A stretch of 64,000 nt of DNA from Succinivibrio dextrinosolvens DSM 3072 (GTDB taxonomy: Bacteria > Pseudomonadota > Gammaproteobacteria > Enterobacterales > Succinivibrionaceae): NCBI RefSeq assembly GCF_900167015.1, contig NZ_FUXX01000008.1, forward strand, positions 1 through 64,000. The letters run 5' to 3'. The translations under genes and the position numbers were made by a program. The notes under the pieces were generated by a model that saw only the letters and a list, made by a program, of their open reading frames with translations, was not told the origin of the DNA and made no database searches. Below, piece by piece: positions 46,698 to 56,575 of the stretch; position 1 is the first letter of the stretch; every line of letters starts with the position of its first letter.

Positions 46698-48644
46698 ATG
46701 TCTTACGGTTTGCAGATCGCTTCATTAGTTATCATCTTCATTGTGGTGATGGAGTTTTATCGCTATCGTAGATTGAATCTGCTCACTACAAAAATGTTTG
46801 AAGTACTGATTTTTCTTTCAGTCACCAGCATCCTGTTTAAGTCATTATGTATATTTTTCTATTACAATCCAGAACACTTTACTATCCTAAGCGCAAAGCT
46901 TATTCATCAGCTGTTCTATGTAACTGTTAATATTAATATCTGGATGATTTACATGTATATTGATCTTAGAACCAGATCAATAAAAAACTACACAACTCCT
47001 CAGTTTGTATTAAGAATTCTCCCTCTTTTTCTTTCTTTTTTAATGGTGCTTCTAGGAGACATCAATTATTACTGTGAGCCGGATGCGGCCTATGCCTATG
47101 GCATAATTCCTCTGAGCAGTTATTTTGCTTTTCCTTGTTATTTCCTTATGATAGTTTTCCTGCTATTAAGATCAGATCAATTCAAGGAAAAACAATATCA
47201 TTTTGAATTTACTCTTTTTTTATCTATTTGGCTGGTAACAGCTCTGGTTCAGTATCTCTGCCCTTATATGCACTTGTCTTCAGCGTCATCCTGTGTTGCA
47301 GTGCTGTTTTACTACCTTATTTTTGAAAACCCAAAAGATCATACAGATAAGGATATTTCCTCCGCATTTTCCAGATACGCATTTGAGTACACTGTTCAGG
47401 AGTTTTTTAAATTAAGAAGACATTTCTGGGTGATTAATTTTTCATTACAGAATGTTGAAGCGATCAGATCTACATACGGACAGAAGGCCTGCATTGAATG
47501 TCTGGAGAAGGCTATTCAGACTATTCCTGAATTTAAGAGTTATAACATTTTCAGAACGTTAGAATATAGTTTTGGTTTTATTATCAACTCTAAAGAAGAA
47601 CTGAATAATCTTTATGGAAGCTATAAATTATCTGATAGAACTTTGTTTCTGACTGATTACATGGTGGCCCCTTCTTTTTCTGTATGTTCTATTGAATGTC
47701 CTGCAATTGTTTCCTCTTCTGAAGGACTTATTTCACTTCTTGCCTTCTGTAAAAACGGAGTAGAGTCTAAATCTGGCTCATCTATCCAGATAATTGATAA
47801 ATCAACTGCTGAAAAAAGAAACTATATTACAGCCGTAGAAAGTCTGCTTCAGAAAGCTGTGGATGAGGATGGCTTTGAAGTTTACTATCAGCCAATTGTA
47901 AACTCTATAACTCATAAATGTGTTTATTTTGAAGCCTTAGTCTGATTGAAAGATAAAGATACATTGAGCTATATTTCTCCTGATGTATTCATTCCTATTG
48001 CTGAGAAAAAGGGCCTTATATCTCAGCTTGGTGATCGAGTAATGAACAAAGTCTGCAGCTTTGTAAGAAAATACAATCTTGATAAACAATCTTTTGTGGG
48101 GGTTGGTGTAAATCTATCTGGTTTTCAGTTGCAGGATCCTTCTTTACCTTATCGTCTGCATCAGTCTGTAAAGAATTATGACATTTCTACGAAGTTTATT
48201 AATTTTGAAATAACAGAGACTATTGCTGTTCATTCCCGCAATGCCGTAATTGCAGCTAACATTGAGAAACTCAAGAAAATGGGCTACAAATTTTCTATGG
48301 ATGATTTCGGTACCGGATATTCAAACTTTTCGAATATGTCATCCATTAACTATGATTTAGTCAAAATCGACAAATCCATGATCTGGCAGGCTTTTGATGG
48401 GAAGAATAGAAAATCAATGACAGTTCTGATTTCTATTATCAATATGATTCATTCGATTGGCTGTACAGTGGTCGCAGAAGGTATAGAGACAGAGAGTCAG
48501 GCTGAGTTCCTAAGGGAATGTGGTATAGAATTTCTGCAGGGCTTCTTTTTCTCCAAGCCTTTATCTGAAGATAGTTTTCTTGAATATTTGTCTAAAATGG
48601 ATGATGAATCAGTGGTATCTGAGTTGAATATACTGAAAAAGTAA
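46698..48644 (+). pseudogene. Membrane-anchored GGDEF-like/EAL protein interrupted by an in-frame TGA
   Basis: ATG 46698 (SD GAGGA) opens a frame with six or seven N-terminal membrane helices (about 1-215), a degenerate GGDEF-like region without the GGDEF signature (about 230-380), and an EAL domain. At 47943-47945 a TGA stop falls directly after 'YFEALV', and the same frame continues at once with 'LKDKD...SPDVFIPIAEKKGLI' to 48644. EAL proteins have Arg here (EALVRL), so one C-to-T change of CGA to TGA explains the break. The rest of the EAL domain is intact ('FEITET', 'SMDDFGTGYSNF', 'VKIDKSMI', 'VAEGIET'). It is either a fresh nonsense pseudogene, a phase-like variant or a base error. If whole, it would hydrolyse c-di-GMP. 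Confidence 0.8.
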
Positions 48645-48683
48645 AAAAAATCCCAGACATCATGCTATGAGTAATGTCTGGGA
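48643..48683 (-). terminator. Terminator of pyrBI (also able to act for the EAL gene)
   Basis: 10 bp stem TCCCAGACAT (48651-48660) / ATGTCTGGGA (48674-48683). The A-run at 48643-48650 is a T-run on the minus strand, ending the pyrBI transcript. On the plus strand T residues follow only after about 10 nt. Confidence 0.8.
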
Positions 48684-48712
48684 AAGTAAAACTTTTTTTT
48701 GCTGACTAGAAA

Positions 48713-49210
48713 CTAATCACCAAGTCCATTGAATTCTAAAACCACTTCTCTTGTGAAAACTCTCTCACAGTAACGGCATTTCATCATAATCTGATTGCCT
48801 TCTGTTGAGATTTTAAAGCGAGCATTTGCATCTTTTTCTTCATTTGTGATGCAGTTGCTGTTAGGGCACTTGAATACACCTACGGTTTCAGCCGGTAATC
48901 TTAACTTATACTTGTCTACAACTTTATAATCTTCAATCTGATTTATGGTTGCATTAGGAGCAAGTACTGCAATCTGCTCTGTCTGTGCTGGTGAAAAAAC
49001 TACGTCAGAAATCTTGATGATATCTTTTTTTCCAAGCTCTCCTGAGCGAAGATTGAATCCTACAGTTAGCTGGTTGTCCTTTCCCAGGAATTTAAACATA
49101 CGAATAATGTTGATGGCCTGACCAGGAGCAATATGATCGATTACTGTTCCGTTTGCAATTGCCTCTACAAGGAGTTTTGATTTATTGTTTTCTACATGAG
49201 CTTCTGACAT
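48713..49210 (-). CDS. pyrI: Aspartate carbamoyltransferase regulatory subunit
   Basis: 165 residues. The N-terminal nucleotide-binding domain has 'VEAIANGTVIDHIAPGQA' (CTP/ATP site). The C-terminal zinc domain has 'CPNSNC' and 'MKCRYCERVF' giving the four Cys ligands. It makes ATCase allosteric. It starts 1 bp after the pyrB stop, with the short N-terminal extension MSEAHVENN. Confidence 0.96.
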   Translation of the reverse strand: MSEAHVENNKSKLLVEAIANGTVIDHIAPGQAINIIRMFKFLGKDNQLTVGFNLRSGELGKKDIIKISDVVFSPAQTEQIAVLAPNATINQIEDYKVVDKYKLRLPAETVGVFKCPNSNCITNEEKDANARFKISTEGNQIMMKCRYCERVFTREVVLEFNGLGD

Positions 49211-49211
49211 T

Positions 49212-50135
49212 TTAAATCTCCTTGTTCAGAACTAGTGAAAGAATTGCTTCGCGGGCATATACACCGTTTGCAGCCTGCTTGAAGTAGTATGCATATGGGG
49301 TGTCATCAACAGAAGATACGATTTCGTCTATTCTTGGAAGAGGGTGAAGAATCTTCATGTTTTCCTTGGCATCAGCAAGAATTTCTGGGGTTAGGATATA
49401 TTTTGACTTCAGATGCTGGTATTCTGTTTCGTCGAATCTTTCTTTCTGTACTCGAGTCATATAAAGAATATCGATCTTTGGCATAACCTCTTCAAGGTTA
49501 CTGTGTACAGAGAAGGTGATTCCTCTCTTGGTCAGATCGTCAAGAATATACTGTGGCATTGCCAGTGATTCTGGGGATACCAGGTAAATTCTTGCGTTAT
49601 ACAGGGATAGAGCTTCTGCCAGAGAGTGAACAGTACGTCCGTACTTCAGATCGCCAACGAATGCAATTGAAATATCCTCAAGTCTTCCCTGTGTCTCTTT
49701 AATGGTAAACAGGTCTAGCATTGTCTGAGATGGATGCTGGTTAGAACCGTCTCCTGCGTTGATAACTGGTACAGGTGAAATATCTGCAGCAAGTCTTGCT
49801 GCGCCTTCCTTGTTGTGTCGAATAACCAGAGCATCAGTGTATGAGGTGATAATTCTCATTGAATCCATGAAGGTTTCACCTTTTTTGCCCAGTGAAGTGT
49901 TAGCTGCATCTGGGAAGCCGATTACTCGTCCGCCTAGTCTCTGAATGGCGGTTTCGAAAGAAAGACGGGTTCTGGTTGAACCTTCAAAGAAAGTTACACC
50001 GATCAGTTTGTCTTTTAAAAGATCGTTGCGAGGATTCTTTTTTAGTTCGAACGCAGTTTTTAGGATTAATTCGATATGGTCTTTAGAGAATTCAGATATA
50101 GAGATTATATCTTTCTGGAAAAGTGGATTTGTCAT
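49212..50135 (-). CDS. pyrB: Aspartate carbamoyltransferase catalytic subunit
   Basis: 307 residues from ATG 50135 ([20 protein letters not shown]). The frame stays open to 50354, but the extra 73 residues are not part of the family and cover the promoter and leader. Signatures are '[13 protein letters not shown]' (carbamoyl phosphate loop), '[19 protein letters not shown]', '[16 protein letters not shown]' and '[10 protein letters not shown]'. It catalyses the first committed pyrimidine step. In an operon with pyrI. Confidence 0.97.
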   Translation of the reverse strand: MTNPLFQKDIISISEFSKDHIELILKTAFELKKNPRNDLLKDKLIGVTFFEGSTRTRLSFETAIQRLGGRVIGFPDAANTSLGKKGETFMDSMRIITSYTDALVIRHNKEGAARLAADISPVPVINAGDGSNQHPSQTMLDLFTIKETQGRLEDISIAFVGDLKYGRTVHSLAEALSLYNARIYLVSPESLAMPQYILDDLTKRGITFSVHSNLEEVMPKIDILYMTRVQKERFDETEYQHLKSKYILTPEILADAKENMKILHPLPRIDEIVSSVDDTPYAYYFKQAANGVYAREAILSLVLNKEI

Positions 50136-50183
50136 GTTTTGTCCCTTTACTGTTAGAAAACCAGCAAGAACTGGGACGCATTC

Positions 50184-50231
50184 GCTTTCAGGAGCGCTTG
50201 CGTTTACGCTGTTCCTGAAAGCTACATTATA
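50184..50231 (-). promoter_or_regulatory. pyrBI promoter -10 and 5' leader hairpin
   Basis: On the minus strand TATAAT lies at 50231-50226. It is followed almost at once by an inverted repeat with perfect 10 bp arms GCTTTCAGGA / TCCTGAAAGC (50222-50213 and 50193-50184) enclosing a 19 nt GC-rich loop that can pair further. No clear -35 is seen. The hairpin lacks a T-run, so it is not a classical attenuator. It would form at the extreme 5' end of the pyrBI mRNA, about 50 nt before the pyrB start. Confidence 0.5.
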
Positions 50232-50372
50232 CTCTAGAAGATTATTTTTTTTGTGAGAAAGCAGAAATTTAAATTTCGGAGCGCTGTAACCGCCTGAAAA
50301 ATCACTTTTTACTTCTGATAGATATAAATTTAAATCGCACCAAAAAAGTGCCATGACTATCAGATGTATTTT

Positions 50373-51011
50373 TTATTTTTCAGCTTCATCCTTATTTTTA
50401 TGACTCTGTAAAAGTTCTAACTTCAGAATTCCTTCTCTGTAGATTTTTGAGAAATCCTTAAACTCCAGCAATGGATTCTGATCACCAAATATATTTCCTG
50501 ATAGGCAGGCCATCAGAAAGATACTGTATAGTGATGAAAAGAAGTAATCTGTCATTTTCTGACTTACATGCAGTCTGGCACAGTGCTTGTTCCAAAGATC
50601 TTTTGTAGGAAGAATAGATTCCTCATTCATCAGTTTTGCAATGTTAGGATTCTTGATTGCAAGATTGAAAAGCATCTGATAGCGACGGATAAACTGAGGC
50701 TCATCAAAGAATTTTTCAATACCGATTACAGCATTGTTGAACAATTCTCCAACAGTTTTACTTTCATATAAACTCTCATGCTGAATAATTGGCATATGAG
50801 ATTTGAAACTTCTCTGAAGAATAGCCTTAAGAATTTCATTTTTATCCTTGAAGTAAAGATAGATTGTTGATCTTGCCATCTTTCCTTCTTTTGCAATATC
50901 AGAAAAAGTTGTTTCCTCAAAACCGTTCTCGAGAAAAAGTTTATCTGCGCAGGCCAGAATTTCCTCTGGTCGAGATTCCTTTCTTCTTACTCTTTGTTTC
51001 TGTTCTTCCAT
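50373..51011 (-). CDS. TetR-family transcriptional regulator
   Basis: 212 residues from ATG 51011 (SD GAGGA, 5 nt upstream). A longer frame to 51032 has no SD. The N-terminal TetR helix-turn-helix is clear ('EILACADKLFLENGFEETTFSDIAKEGKMARSTIYLYFKDKNEIL'). The ligand domain is divergent, and the effector and targets are unknown. The adjacent genes are pyrB and a small secreted protein, and neither is an obvious target. Confidence 0.88.
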   Translation of the reverse strand: MEEQKQRVRRKESRPEEILACADKLFLENGFEETTFSDIAKEGKMARSTIYLYFKDKNEILKAILQRSFKSHMPIIQHESLYESKTVGELFNNAVIGIEKFFDEPQFIRRYQMLFNLAIKNPNIAKLMNEESILPTKDLWNKHCARLHVSQKMTDYFFSSLYSIFLMACLSGNIFGDQNPLLEFKDFSKIYREGILKLELLQSHKNKDEAEK

Positions 51012-51177
51012 ATTTATCCTCGTTTGGGACAATATACTTAGTTTTTACATATATTACAACTAGGCAAATTTATCATATCTGTTTGTTTTTAATCCATAAT
51101 TTCTAAGTAATTTCTAAGGCGGATTCATTACTCTGTGACTCAGCAAGACAAACTTGTTTTTTTAGGAGCTGTTTTGT

Positions 51178-51441
51178 ATGAAATTAAATAAAATCCTTAC
51201 TGTTTCTGCTTTAGTATTAAGCTTATCTGCTGCTAATGTAGCAAATGCTGGCGACAGCTTTGGATTCTTTTATAGCAAGGATGGAAGTAATTTCTCGTAT
51301 AGCAATGGATTTCCATTCCATCCAAGACCTCACTATAGACCTCATGAGCACGTTGTAGAGCATCATCATTTTTATCATGAGCCACCACGTCCTCATCACC
51401 ATCACCATCATCACCACCATCATCACCACTGGGATGATTAG
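51178..51441 (+). CDS. Small secreted histidine-rich protein
   Basis: 87 residues with SD TTAGGAG. It has a signal peptide (cleavage at ANA-GDS, about residue 24), and the mature ~63-residue peptide is rich in His, Pro, Phe and Tyr. It ends with twelve consecutive His followed by WDD. The His codons alternate CAT/CAC irregularly. Such stretches bind Zn, Ni or Cu, so a periplasmic metal buffer or metallochaperone is a fair guess. I know no named family for it. It is monocistronic, with a small GC-rich hairpin (51463-51480) just after the stop. Confidence 0.75.
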   Translation: MKLNKILTVSALVLSLSAANVANAGDSFGFFYSKDGSNFSYSNGFPFHPRPHYRPHEHVVEHHHFYHEPPRPHHHHHHHHHHHHWDD

Positions 51442-51462
51442 TAGAGGACAGATTAATAATTC

Positions 51463-51480
51463 TCCCTCCAAAAGGAGGGA
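51463..51480 (+). terminator. Weak terminator-like hairpin after the His-rich gene
   Basis: TCCCTCC (51463-51469) / GGAGGGA (51474-51480), AAAA loop, with only a short T-poor tail. It may stabilise the mRNA 3' end rather than terminate efficiently. Confidence 0.45.
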
Positions 51481-51650
51481 AATTTAATGAGTAAATTTTT
51501 AATAAACTAATAAAATCAACAAGATACAGAATGATAATTAATATTTTGCCGCAGAGAATCATACACTTGTTGTTTAATTATATAAACAATTTTATAAATA
51601 ACTCTTTACAAACACACCTGTTTTAAAGATAATACTACGGCAAAATCCAC

Positions 51651-51726
51651 AGGGGCATAGTTCTAATGGTAGAACAGCGGTCTCCAAAACCGACGGTTGT
51701 GAGTTCGAGTCTTACTGCCCCTGCCA
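51651..51726 (+). tRNA. trpT: tRNA-Trp (CCA anticodon)
   Basis: 76 nt with encoded CCA. AGGGGCA/TGCCCCT acceptor, D arm 'TAGTTCTAATGGTAGAACA', anticodon loop CTCCAAA with CCA at 51684-51686, T arm 'GTGAGTTCGAGTCTTAC'. Close to E. coli tRNA-Trp. A single isolated tRNA gene. Confidence 0.96.
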
Positions 51727-51905
51727 CTCTCCTCAAATACTCATCTTTTTTTCATTAAATAATTTTGCTAAGTCTGATTGTTTCTTTTCAGATCTGTTCT
51801 GTATTGGATATAATTGTTTTAGTTTTTTTGATTCTGCCACGTACAGTTTCAAACATTGGATAAAACTGGATTCAGAGCTTTCTTCAAAACTGATTTTAAA
51901 TTTTT

Positions 51906-52610
51906 ATGATATTAAAAAGTACTCAGATAACATGGAAACTTAAAGAAGGGATTGTACTTAAGTATGGTCCGGACTTGGATGTTCCAGAGAAAAAAGACAA
52001 TAATTCAGAACTGTTATCCATTGCTACAGAAAAAGAACTTGATGCAATGAGTCAATCTCAAAATACTGTTGTTTCATCTCCTGATACAGCTATAAATGTG
52101 GCTGTTACTGATTCTGAAAACAGTACAACTTCTGCTGAAATAGCAGAAAACGTGAATTCTCAGACAGCACCATCTTTATCCCCCGAGAATATTGTCGAAG
52201 CGGATCGTATACCTCAATCATATCCTGAGAGTATTAATGCTCACCTGGTTAATGTTTCTTCTGCTTCTCCTGTTGTGGATGGAGTTCCTGTATCAGCATC
52301 ATCAATACCTGTAACTAATGGCGCAAGATGGCAGTCTCTGCCATATAGATTAAGACCTAAAAGAGCAGATGTTTTCATTGATATGCAGTCATCTGTAGAT
52401 TTCCTGTCATCTCTTGCCGATTATCTAAAGAAATGTGGTCTGGATGTAAAGGAATACAATGATGAATTCCGATACCTCCCATCCGATGTGATTCTTGCCG
52501 ATGTCTCAAGAATTATAGATGCAGGCTCTGTACTGGTACTGCAGAGAGGCAAACGCTATATTTGGGAAGCTCTTTTAAAAGAGTTTGGAGCTCGTTTGAA
52601 TGGCAACTAA
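51906..52610 (+). CDS. holD: Probable DNA polymerase III psi subunit (HolD-like) with long linker
   Basis: 234 residues. The N-terminal 'LKSTQITWKLKEGIVLKY' resembles the conserved psi peptide 'LGITQWSLRRPGALQG' that binds the clamp loader. The C-terminal ~85 residues ('WQSLPYRLRPKRADVFIDM' onward, ending in 'KRYIWEALLKEFGARL') could be the chi-binding fold. Between them is about 110 residues of Ser/Thr/Glu/Pro-rich, probably disordered sequence, so the protein is much longer than E. coli HolD (137). The main support is synteny: it overlaps rimI by 11 nt, as holD-rimI do in E. coli. Confidence 0.55.
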   Translation: MILKSTQITWKLKEGIVLKYGPDLDVPEKKDNNSELLSIATEKELDAMSQSQNTVVSSPDTAINVAVTDSENSTTSAEIAENVNSQTAPSLSPENIVEADRIPQSYPESINAHLVNVSSASPVVDGVPVSASSIPVTNGARWQSLPYRLRPKRADVFIDMQSSVDFLSSLADYLKKCGLDVKEYNDEFRYLPSDVILADVSRIIDAGSVLVLQRGKRYIWEALLKEFGARLNGN

Positions 52611-53100
52611 TTCTTTTTACACAAGAATTCTTACAAGAGATGATCTTTCTCTTGTTAACAGTATGGAAAAGATAGAGTTCAGAACCCAGAAAAATGCCTG
52701 GAACGCCCAGTCTCTAATCGAATGCTTTGATGACAGCTACATAATCATTGGTCTTTTTAATTATCAGACTCTGATTGGCTTTTCTGTCATATACAATACA
52801 AAATTTACAACAGATCTATTAACCATAGGGGTCGATCCTGATTATCAGGGAAAGAAACTTGGAAGCCTTCTTTTGAAGGATACTTTGCTGGTGGCTCTTA
52901 ATAATCAGGTTCAGGAATGTTTTCTTGAGGTTAGAGTCAGCAACATTGTTGCGCAGAATCTATATAAGAAGTTTGGCTTTAAAATTGTCGGCACCCGTCC
53001 TGCCTATTATAATCCTGTCGGAAATTCTCCTGCAGAGGATGCTTATACTATGCATCTTTGTGATATTCAAGAAAATCTTGATATGACGCTCTCACTTTAA
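52600..53100 (+). CDS. rimI: Ribosomal protein S18 alanine N-acetyltransferase
   Basis: 166-residue GNAT protein. Acetyl-CoA motif 'IGVDPDYQGKKLGSLLLKDTL', then 'ECFLEVRVSNIVAQNLYKKFGFKIVGTRPAYYNP' with the RimI-typical E-V-R-x-S-N-x-x-A-x-x-L-Y segment. It acetylates the N-terminal alanine of S18. It overlaps the holD-like gene, so translation is coupled. Confidence 0.9.
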   Translation: MATNSFYTRILTRDDLSLVNSMEKIEFRTQKNAWNAQSLIECFDDSYIIIGLFNYQTLIGFSVIYNTKFTTDLLTIGVDPDYQGKKLGSLLLKDTLLVALNNQVQECFLEVRVSNIVAQNLYKKFGFKIVGTRPAYYNPVGNSPAEDAYTMHLCDIQENLDMTLSL

Positions 53101-53474
53101 CATTGTTCATGTTTATTTCTTACCGTTATTTTGTTAAAAATGATCATTGATGTTCTATCTTTTAGTGTCAAATAGATTATGCTGCAAGTTTTTTTTAATG
53201 ATAAAAAAACGCGATAATACAAAATGTTATGCACTAAATGAAAGCAATTGATTTATCAGAAGAAATTATTTTTATAATTTTTTAACTAATTGAATTTTAA
53301 GCCTTTATTTGTAGAAAAGGGGAGATTATTAGCGAATAAGGAATAGTTTTGACTAAGATCTACATTTTGTAGGACAGGTATAGAACCTATAATACATAAG
53401 GAAGTATGACTAATCGTCTTCTTTAAAATTACAATGTTGTCACGAAAGTGTCTTTAATCAAACAGGGAAATGCG
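53101..53474. other. Intergenic region and leader before pntA
   Basis: 374 bp without a gene. AT-rich, with a TATAAT hexamer at 53388-53393 about 80 bp before the pntA start and no well-spaced consensus -35. The in-frame GTG at 53448 is upstream of the true pntA start and has no SD. No clear operator is visible. Confidence 0.45.
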
Positions 53475-55010
53475 ATGCTTATAGGTATTCCTAAAGAAAG
53501 TTTAAGCGGTGAAACAAGAGTTGCTGCAACTCCTGACACTGTTGCAAAACTTAAAAAATTAGGCTTTGAAATTGCTGTTCAAAGCGAAGCTGGTGCGCTT
53601 TCAAGTTTTGACGATGCTGCCTTTGAACAGGCAGGTGCTAAGGTTGTCAATAAAAAGCAGGTTTGGGGAGCTGATATTATTTTCAAGCTGAATGCCCCAA
53701 CTGATGCCGAAATTGAGCTTATGCACGAAGGTCAGACTTTAGTAAGCTTTATTCGTCCTGCTCAAAATAAGGAGCTTGTAGATAAGCTGAATGCTAAAAA
53801 GATTACAGTTTTAGCAATGGACATGGTTCCACGTATTTCACGTGCCCAGTCTTTAGATGCTTTATCTTCAACTGCAAACATTTCTGGTTACCGTGCTGTT
53901 ATTGAAGCAGCACATGCCTTTGGAAGATTCTTTACCGGTCAGGTTACTGCCGCAGGTAAAGTACCTCCTGCAAAAGTGATGGTTATTGGTGCTGGTGTTG
54001 CTGGTCTGGCAGCTATTGGTACCGCTCACTCATTAGGCGCGATTGTTCGTGCATTTGATACCCGTCTTGAAGTTGCCGACCAGATTAAATCAATGGGTGG
54101 CGAATTCTTAAAACTCGACTTTAAGAATGAAGATGGTGGCTCAAGTGACGGTTACGCAAAGGTAATGTCTGATGAGTTTATCAAAGCTGAAATGGAATTA
54201 TTCGCAAAGCAGTGTAAGGAAGTAGATATCATCATTACTACTGCTGCAATTCCTGGTAAGCAGGCACCTCGCCTGATCAGCAAGGAAATGATTTCAACTA
54301 TGAAGTCAGGTTCCGTAATTGTTGATTTGGCTGCTGCTACCGGTGGTAACTGTGAAGGCACTGAAGCCGGAAAGGTTATCACAACTCCAAACGGCGTAAA
54401 GATGATTGGTTATACTGATCTTGCTGCACGTCTTCCTGCTCAGTCTTCACAGTTATACTCAACAAACCTGGTAAATCTTGCAAAATTACTGTGCAAGAAC
54501 AAAGACGGTCTGATTGATGTTGATTTTGAAGATGTTGTTTTACGCAACATGACCGTAACCAAGGATGGTGAGGTTACCTTCCCACCTCCAAAGATCAGCG
54601 TTTCTGCTGCTCCTCAGGCTACCAAGGCTGCTGAGGCTCCTAAGGTAGAACCAAAGAAGCCAAATACCGCTCTGAAGATCGGTTGTCTGGTTGGTATGGT
54701 TGTGCTGTTCATGCTAATGGGCGCTTACGCTCCTTCAGAGTTCCTGCCACACTTCACTGTATTCGTACTTGCAGTAGTTGTTGGTTACTATGTTGTTTGG
54801 AATGTTTCTCATTCACTGCATACACCTCTGATGTCTGTAACTAATGCTATTTCGGGTATCGTGGTCGTTGGTGCCATGGTTCAGATCAGTAATAGCTCAG
54901 TTCTAATTGGCATATTTGCCTTTATCGGTGTGTTAATTGTATCCATCAATATCTTCGGTGGTTTCGCAGTAACACGTCGTATGCTGGCAATGTTCAGAAA
55001 ACAGCAATAG
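53475..55010 (+). CDS. pntA: NAD(P) transhydrogenase subunit alpha
   Basis: 511 residues from ATG 53475 ([20 protein letters not shown], matching the E. coli start), with SD AGGGAAA. NAD(H)-binding domain I has '[30 protein letters not shown]' and '[14 protein letters not shown]'. An Ala/Pro/Lys linker precedes four membrane helices at the C-terminus. It couples hydride transfer between NAD(H) and NADP(H) to proton movement. Operon with pntB. Confidence 0.97.
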   Translation: MLIGIPKESLSGETRVAATPDTVAKLKKLGFEIAVQSEAGALSSFDDAAFEQAGAKVVNKKQVWGADIIFKLNAPTDAEIELMHEGQTLVSFIRPAQNKELVDKLNAKKITVLAMDMVPRISRAQSLDALSSTANISGYRAVIEAAHAFGRFFTGQVTAAGKVPPAKVMVIGAGVAGLAAIGTAHSLGAIVRAFDTRLEVADQIKSMGGEFLKLDFKNEDGGSSDGYAKVMSDEFIKAEMELFAKQCKEVDIIITTAAIPGKQAPRLISKEMISTMKSGSVIVDLAAATGGNCEGTEAGKVITTPNGVKMIGYTDLAARLPAQSSQLYSTNLVNLAKLLCKNKDGLIDVDFEDVVLRNMTVTKDGEVTFPPPKISVSAAPQATKAAEAPKVEPKKPNTALKIGCLVGMVVLFMLMGAYAPSEFLPHFTVFVLAVVVGYYVVWNVSHSLHTPLMSVTNAISGIVVVGAMVQISNSSVLIGIFAFIGVLIVSINIFGGFAVTRRMLAMFRKQQ

Positions 55011-55031
55011 TAGGTAAGGAGAGAATTTAGT

Positions 55032-56555
55032 ATGTTATTAGGTTTAACTCATATGGCCTACATTCTTGCAGCGCTATTATTCATCACAGCGCTAGCAGGT
55101 CTATCAAAGCAGGAAACTGCAAAAATGGGCTGTTTGTCTGGTATGGTTGGTATGACCATTGCTCTACTGGCAACCTTTACCACCGTAAGCCCATTCGGAT
55201 TCGCTGCAATTATCATTGCAATGCTGATCGGTGCAGTTATTGGTCTATATGTTGCAAAGAAAGTTCAGATGACTCAGATGCCTGAGCTTATCGCTTGTCT
55301 GCACAGCTTTGTAGGTCTTGCTGCTGTACTTGTAGGCTTTAACAGCTTTATTAAGCTAGGTGCAGATCCTGCTGCAGTTGCAAGCTGCGCAGTTCCATTT
55401 GAAGGCTCAACTCAGGAAGTTCTAGAGAAAGTTGCTCAGTGCAAAGAGCAGGCTGTTTCAGCATTAGCTCACCCACAGATGACTTTAGCTATGTTCAACA
55501 CTGAACTGGTTGAAATCTTCCTTGGTATCTTCATCGGTGCTGTTACCTTCACTGGTTCTATCGTAGCTTACGGTAAACTAAATGGTACATACAGTCTACG
55601 TATCTTCAAGTCAGCACCTCTGACTTTACCATTTGGTAATGCCATGAACCTAGGTGCTTTAGTAGTATCATTCCTACTTCTGATCTGGTTCGTAGCTGGA
55701 GCAGAGCTTTCAACACTTCATGCTCCAGTCCTACCTTTACTTGCAATGACCATCATTGCTCTAGTATTTGGTGTTCACCTGGTTGCAGCTATCGGCGGTG
55801 CTGATATGCCTGTAGTTATCTCAATGCTGAACTCATACTCAGGTTGGGCTGCTGCAGCATCAGGCTTCATGCTCTCAAACGATCTTCTGATTGTTACCGG
55901 TGCTCTAGTAGGTTCTTCAGGTGCTATTCTGTCATACATCATGTGTAAGGCAATGAACCGTTCATTTATCTCTGTTATTGCTGGTGGCTTCGGTAACGAG
56001 GTTGTTGTAAGCAAGGATGATGAGCAGATGGGCGAGTACCGTGAGCTTAAAGCAGCTGATGTTGCTGAGTTATGTAAGAATTCAAGCTCAGTAATCATTG
56101 CTCCTGGTTATGGTATGGCTGTTGCACAGGCACAGAATGCAGTTGCATCTCTAACCGAGAAATTAAAGGCTCGTGGTGTTGATGTTCGTTTTGCTATTCA
56201 CCCTGTTGCAGGTCGTCTGCCTGGACATATGAACGTTCTTCTTGCAGAAGCTAAGGTTCCATATGATATCGTATTCGAAATGGATGAAATCAATGATGAC
56301 TTTGAGAATACAGATACCGTTCTGGTTATCGGAGCTAACGACACTGTAAACCCAGCTGCAGCAGAAGACCCAACCAGCCCAATTGCAGGTATGCCTGTTC
56401 TTGAGGTATGGAAGGCTCGCAACGTTGTTGTATTCAAGCGTTCTATGAATCCTGGCTACGCTGGTGTTCAGAACCCTCTGTTCTTCAAGGAAAACTCAGC
56501 AATGTGCTTCGGTGATGCCAAGAAGACAGTTGAAGAGATTGTTGCTAACATCTAA
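55032..56555 (+). CDS. pntB: NAD(P) transhydrogenase subunit beta with an N-terminal-half loop insertion
   Basis: 507 residues against about 462 in E. coli. Membrane domain II is followed by NADP(H)-binding domain III ('[17 protein letters not shown]', '[20 protein letters not shown]', '[12 protein letters not shown]', '[16 protein letters not shown]'). The extra length is mostly one insertion of about 37 residues between 'GFNSF' (about 102-106) and 'VEIFLGIF' (about 160), in a loop between membrane helices. It contains Cys119 and Cys137. SD GGAGAG, 21 bp after pntA. Confidence 0.96.
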   Translation: MLLGLTHMAYILAALLFITALAGLSKQETAKMGCLSGMVGMTIALLATFTTVSPFGFAAIIIAMLIGAVIGLYVAKKVQMTQMPELIACLHSFVGLAAVLVGFNSFIKLGADPAAVASCAVPFEGSTQEVLEKVAQCKEQAVSALAHPQMTLAMFNTELVEIFLGIFIGAVTFTGSIVAYGKLNGTYSLRIFKSAPLTLPFGNAMNLGALVVSFLLLIWFVAGAELSTLHAPVLPLLAMTIIALVFGVHLVAAIGGADMPVVISMLNSYSGWAAAASGFMLSNDLLIVTGALVGSSGAILSYIMCKAMNRSFISVIAGGFGNEVVVSKDDEQMGEYRELKAADVAELCKNSSSVIIAPGYGMAVAQAQNAVASLTEKLKARGVDVRFAIHPVAGRLPGHMNVLLAEAKVPYDIVFEMDEINDDFENTDTVLVIGANDTVNPAAAEDPTSPIAGMPVLEVWKARNVVVFKRSMNPGYAGVQNPLFFKENSAMCFGDAKKTVEEIVANI

Positions 56556-56575
56556 TTTATAACAAAATATTTATA

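Noticed and set aside
47943-47945. TGA read as selenocysteine
   Set aside because: The residue expected here in EAL proteins is Arg, not Cys/Sec, no SECIS-like hairpin is evident, and EAL phosphodiesterases are not selenoproteins.
50136-50354. 73-residue N-terminal extension of PyrB
   Set aside because: The family begins at MTNPLFQ. The upstream part covers a TATAAT and a strong hairpin and has no SD at its start.
51223-51562. Minus-strand frames opposite the His-rich gene
   Set aside because: They are mirror images of the His repeat and surrounding A/T-rich sequence, with no SD or family.
55775-56437. Minus-strand frames inside pntB
   Set aside because: Long antisense frames are expected opposite this strongly biased coding region. 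There is no independent translation signal.
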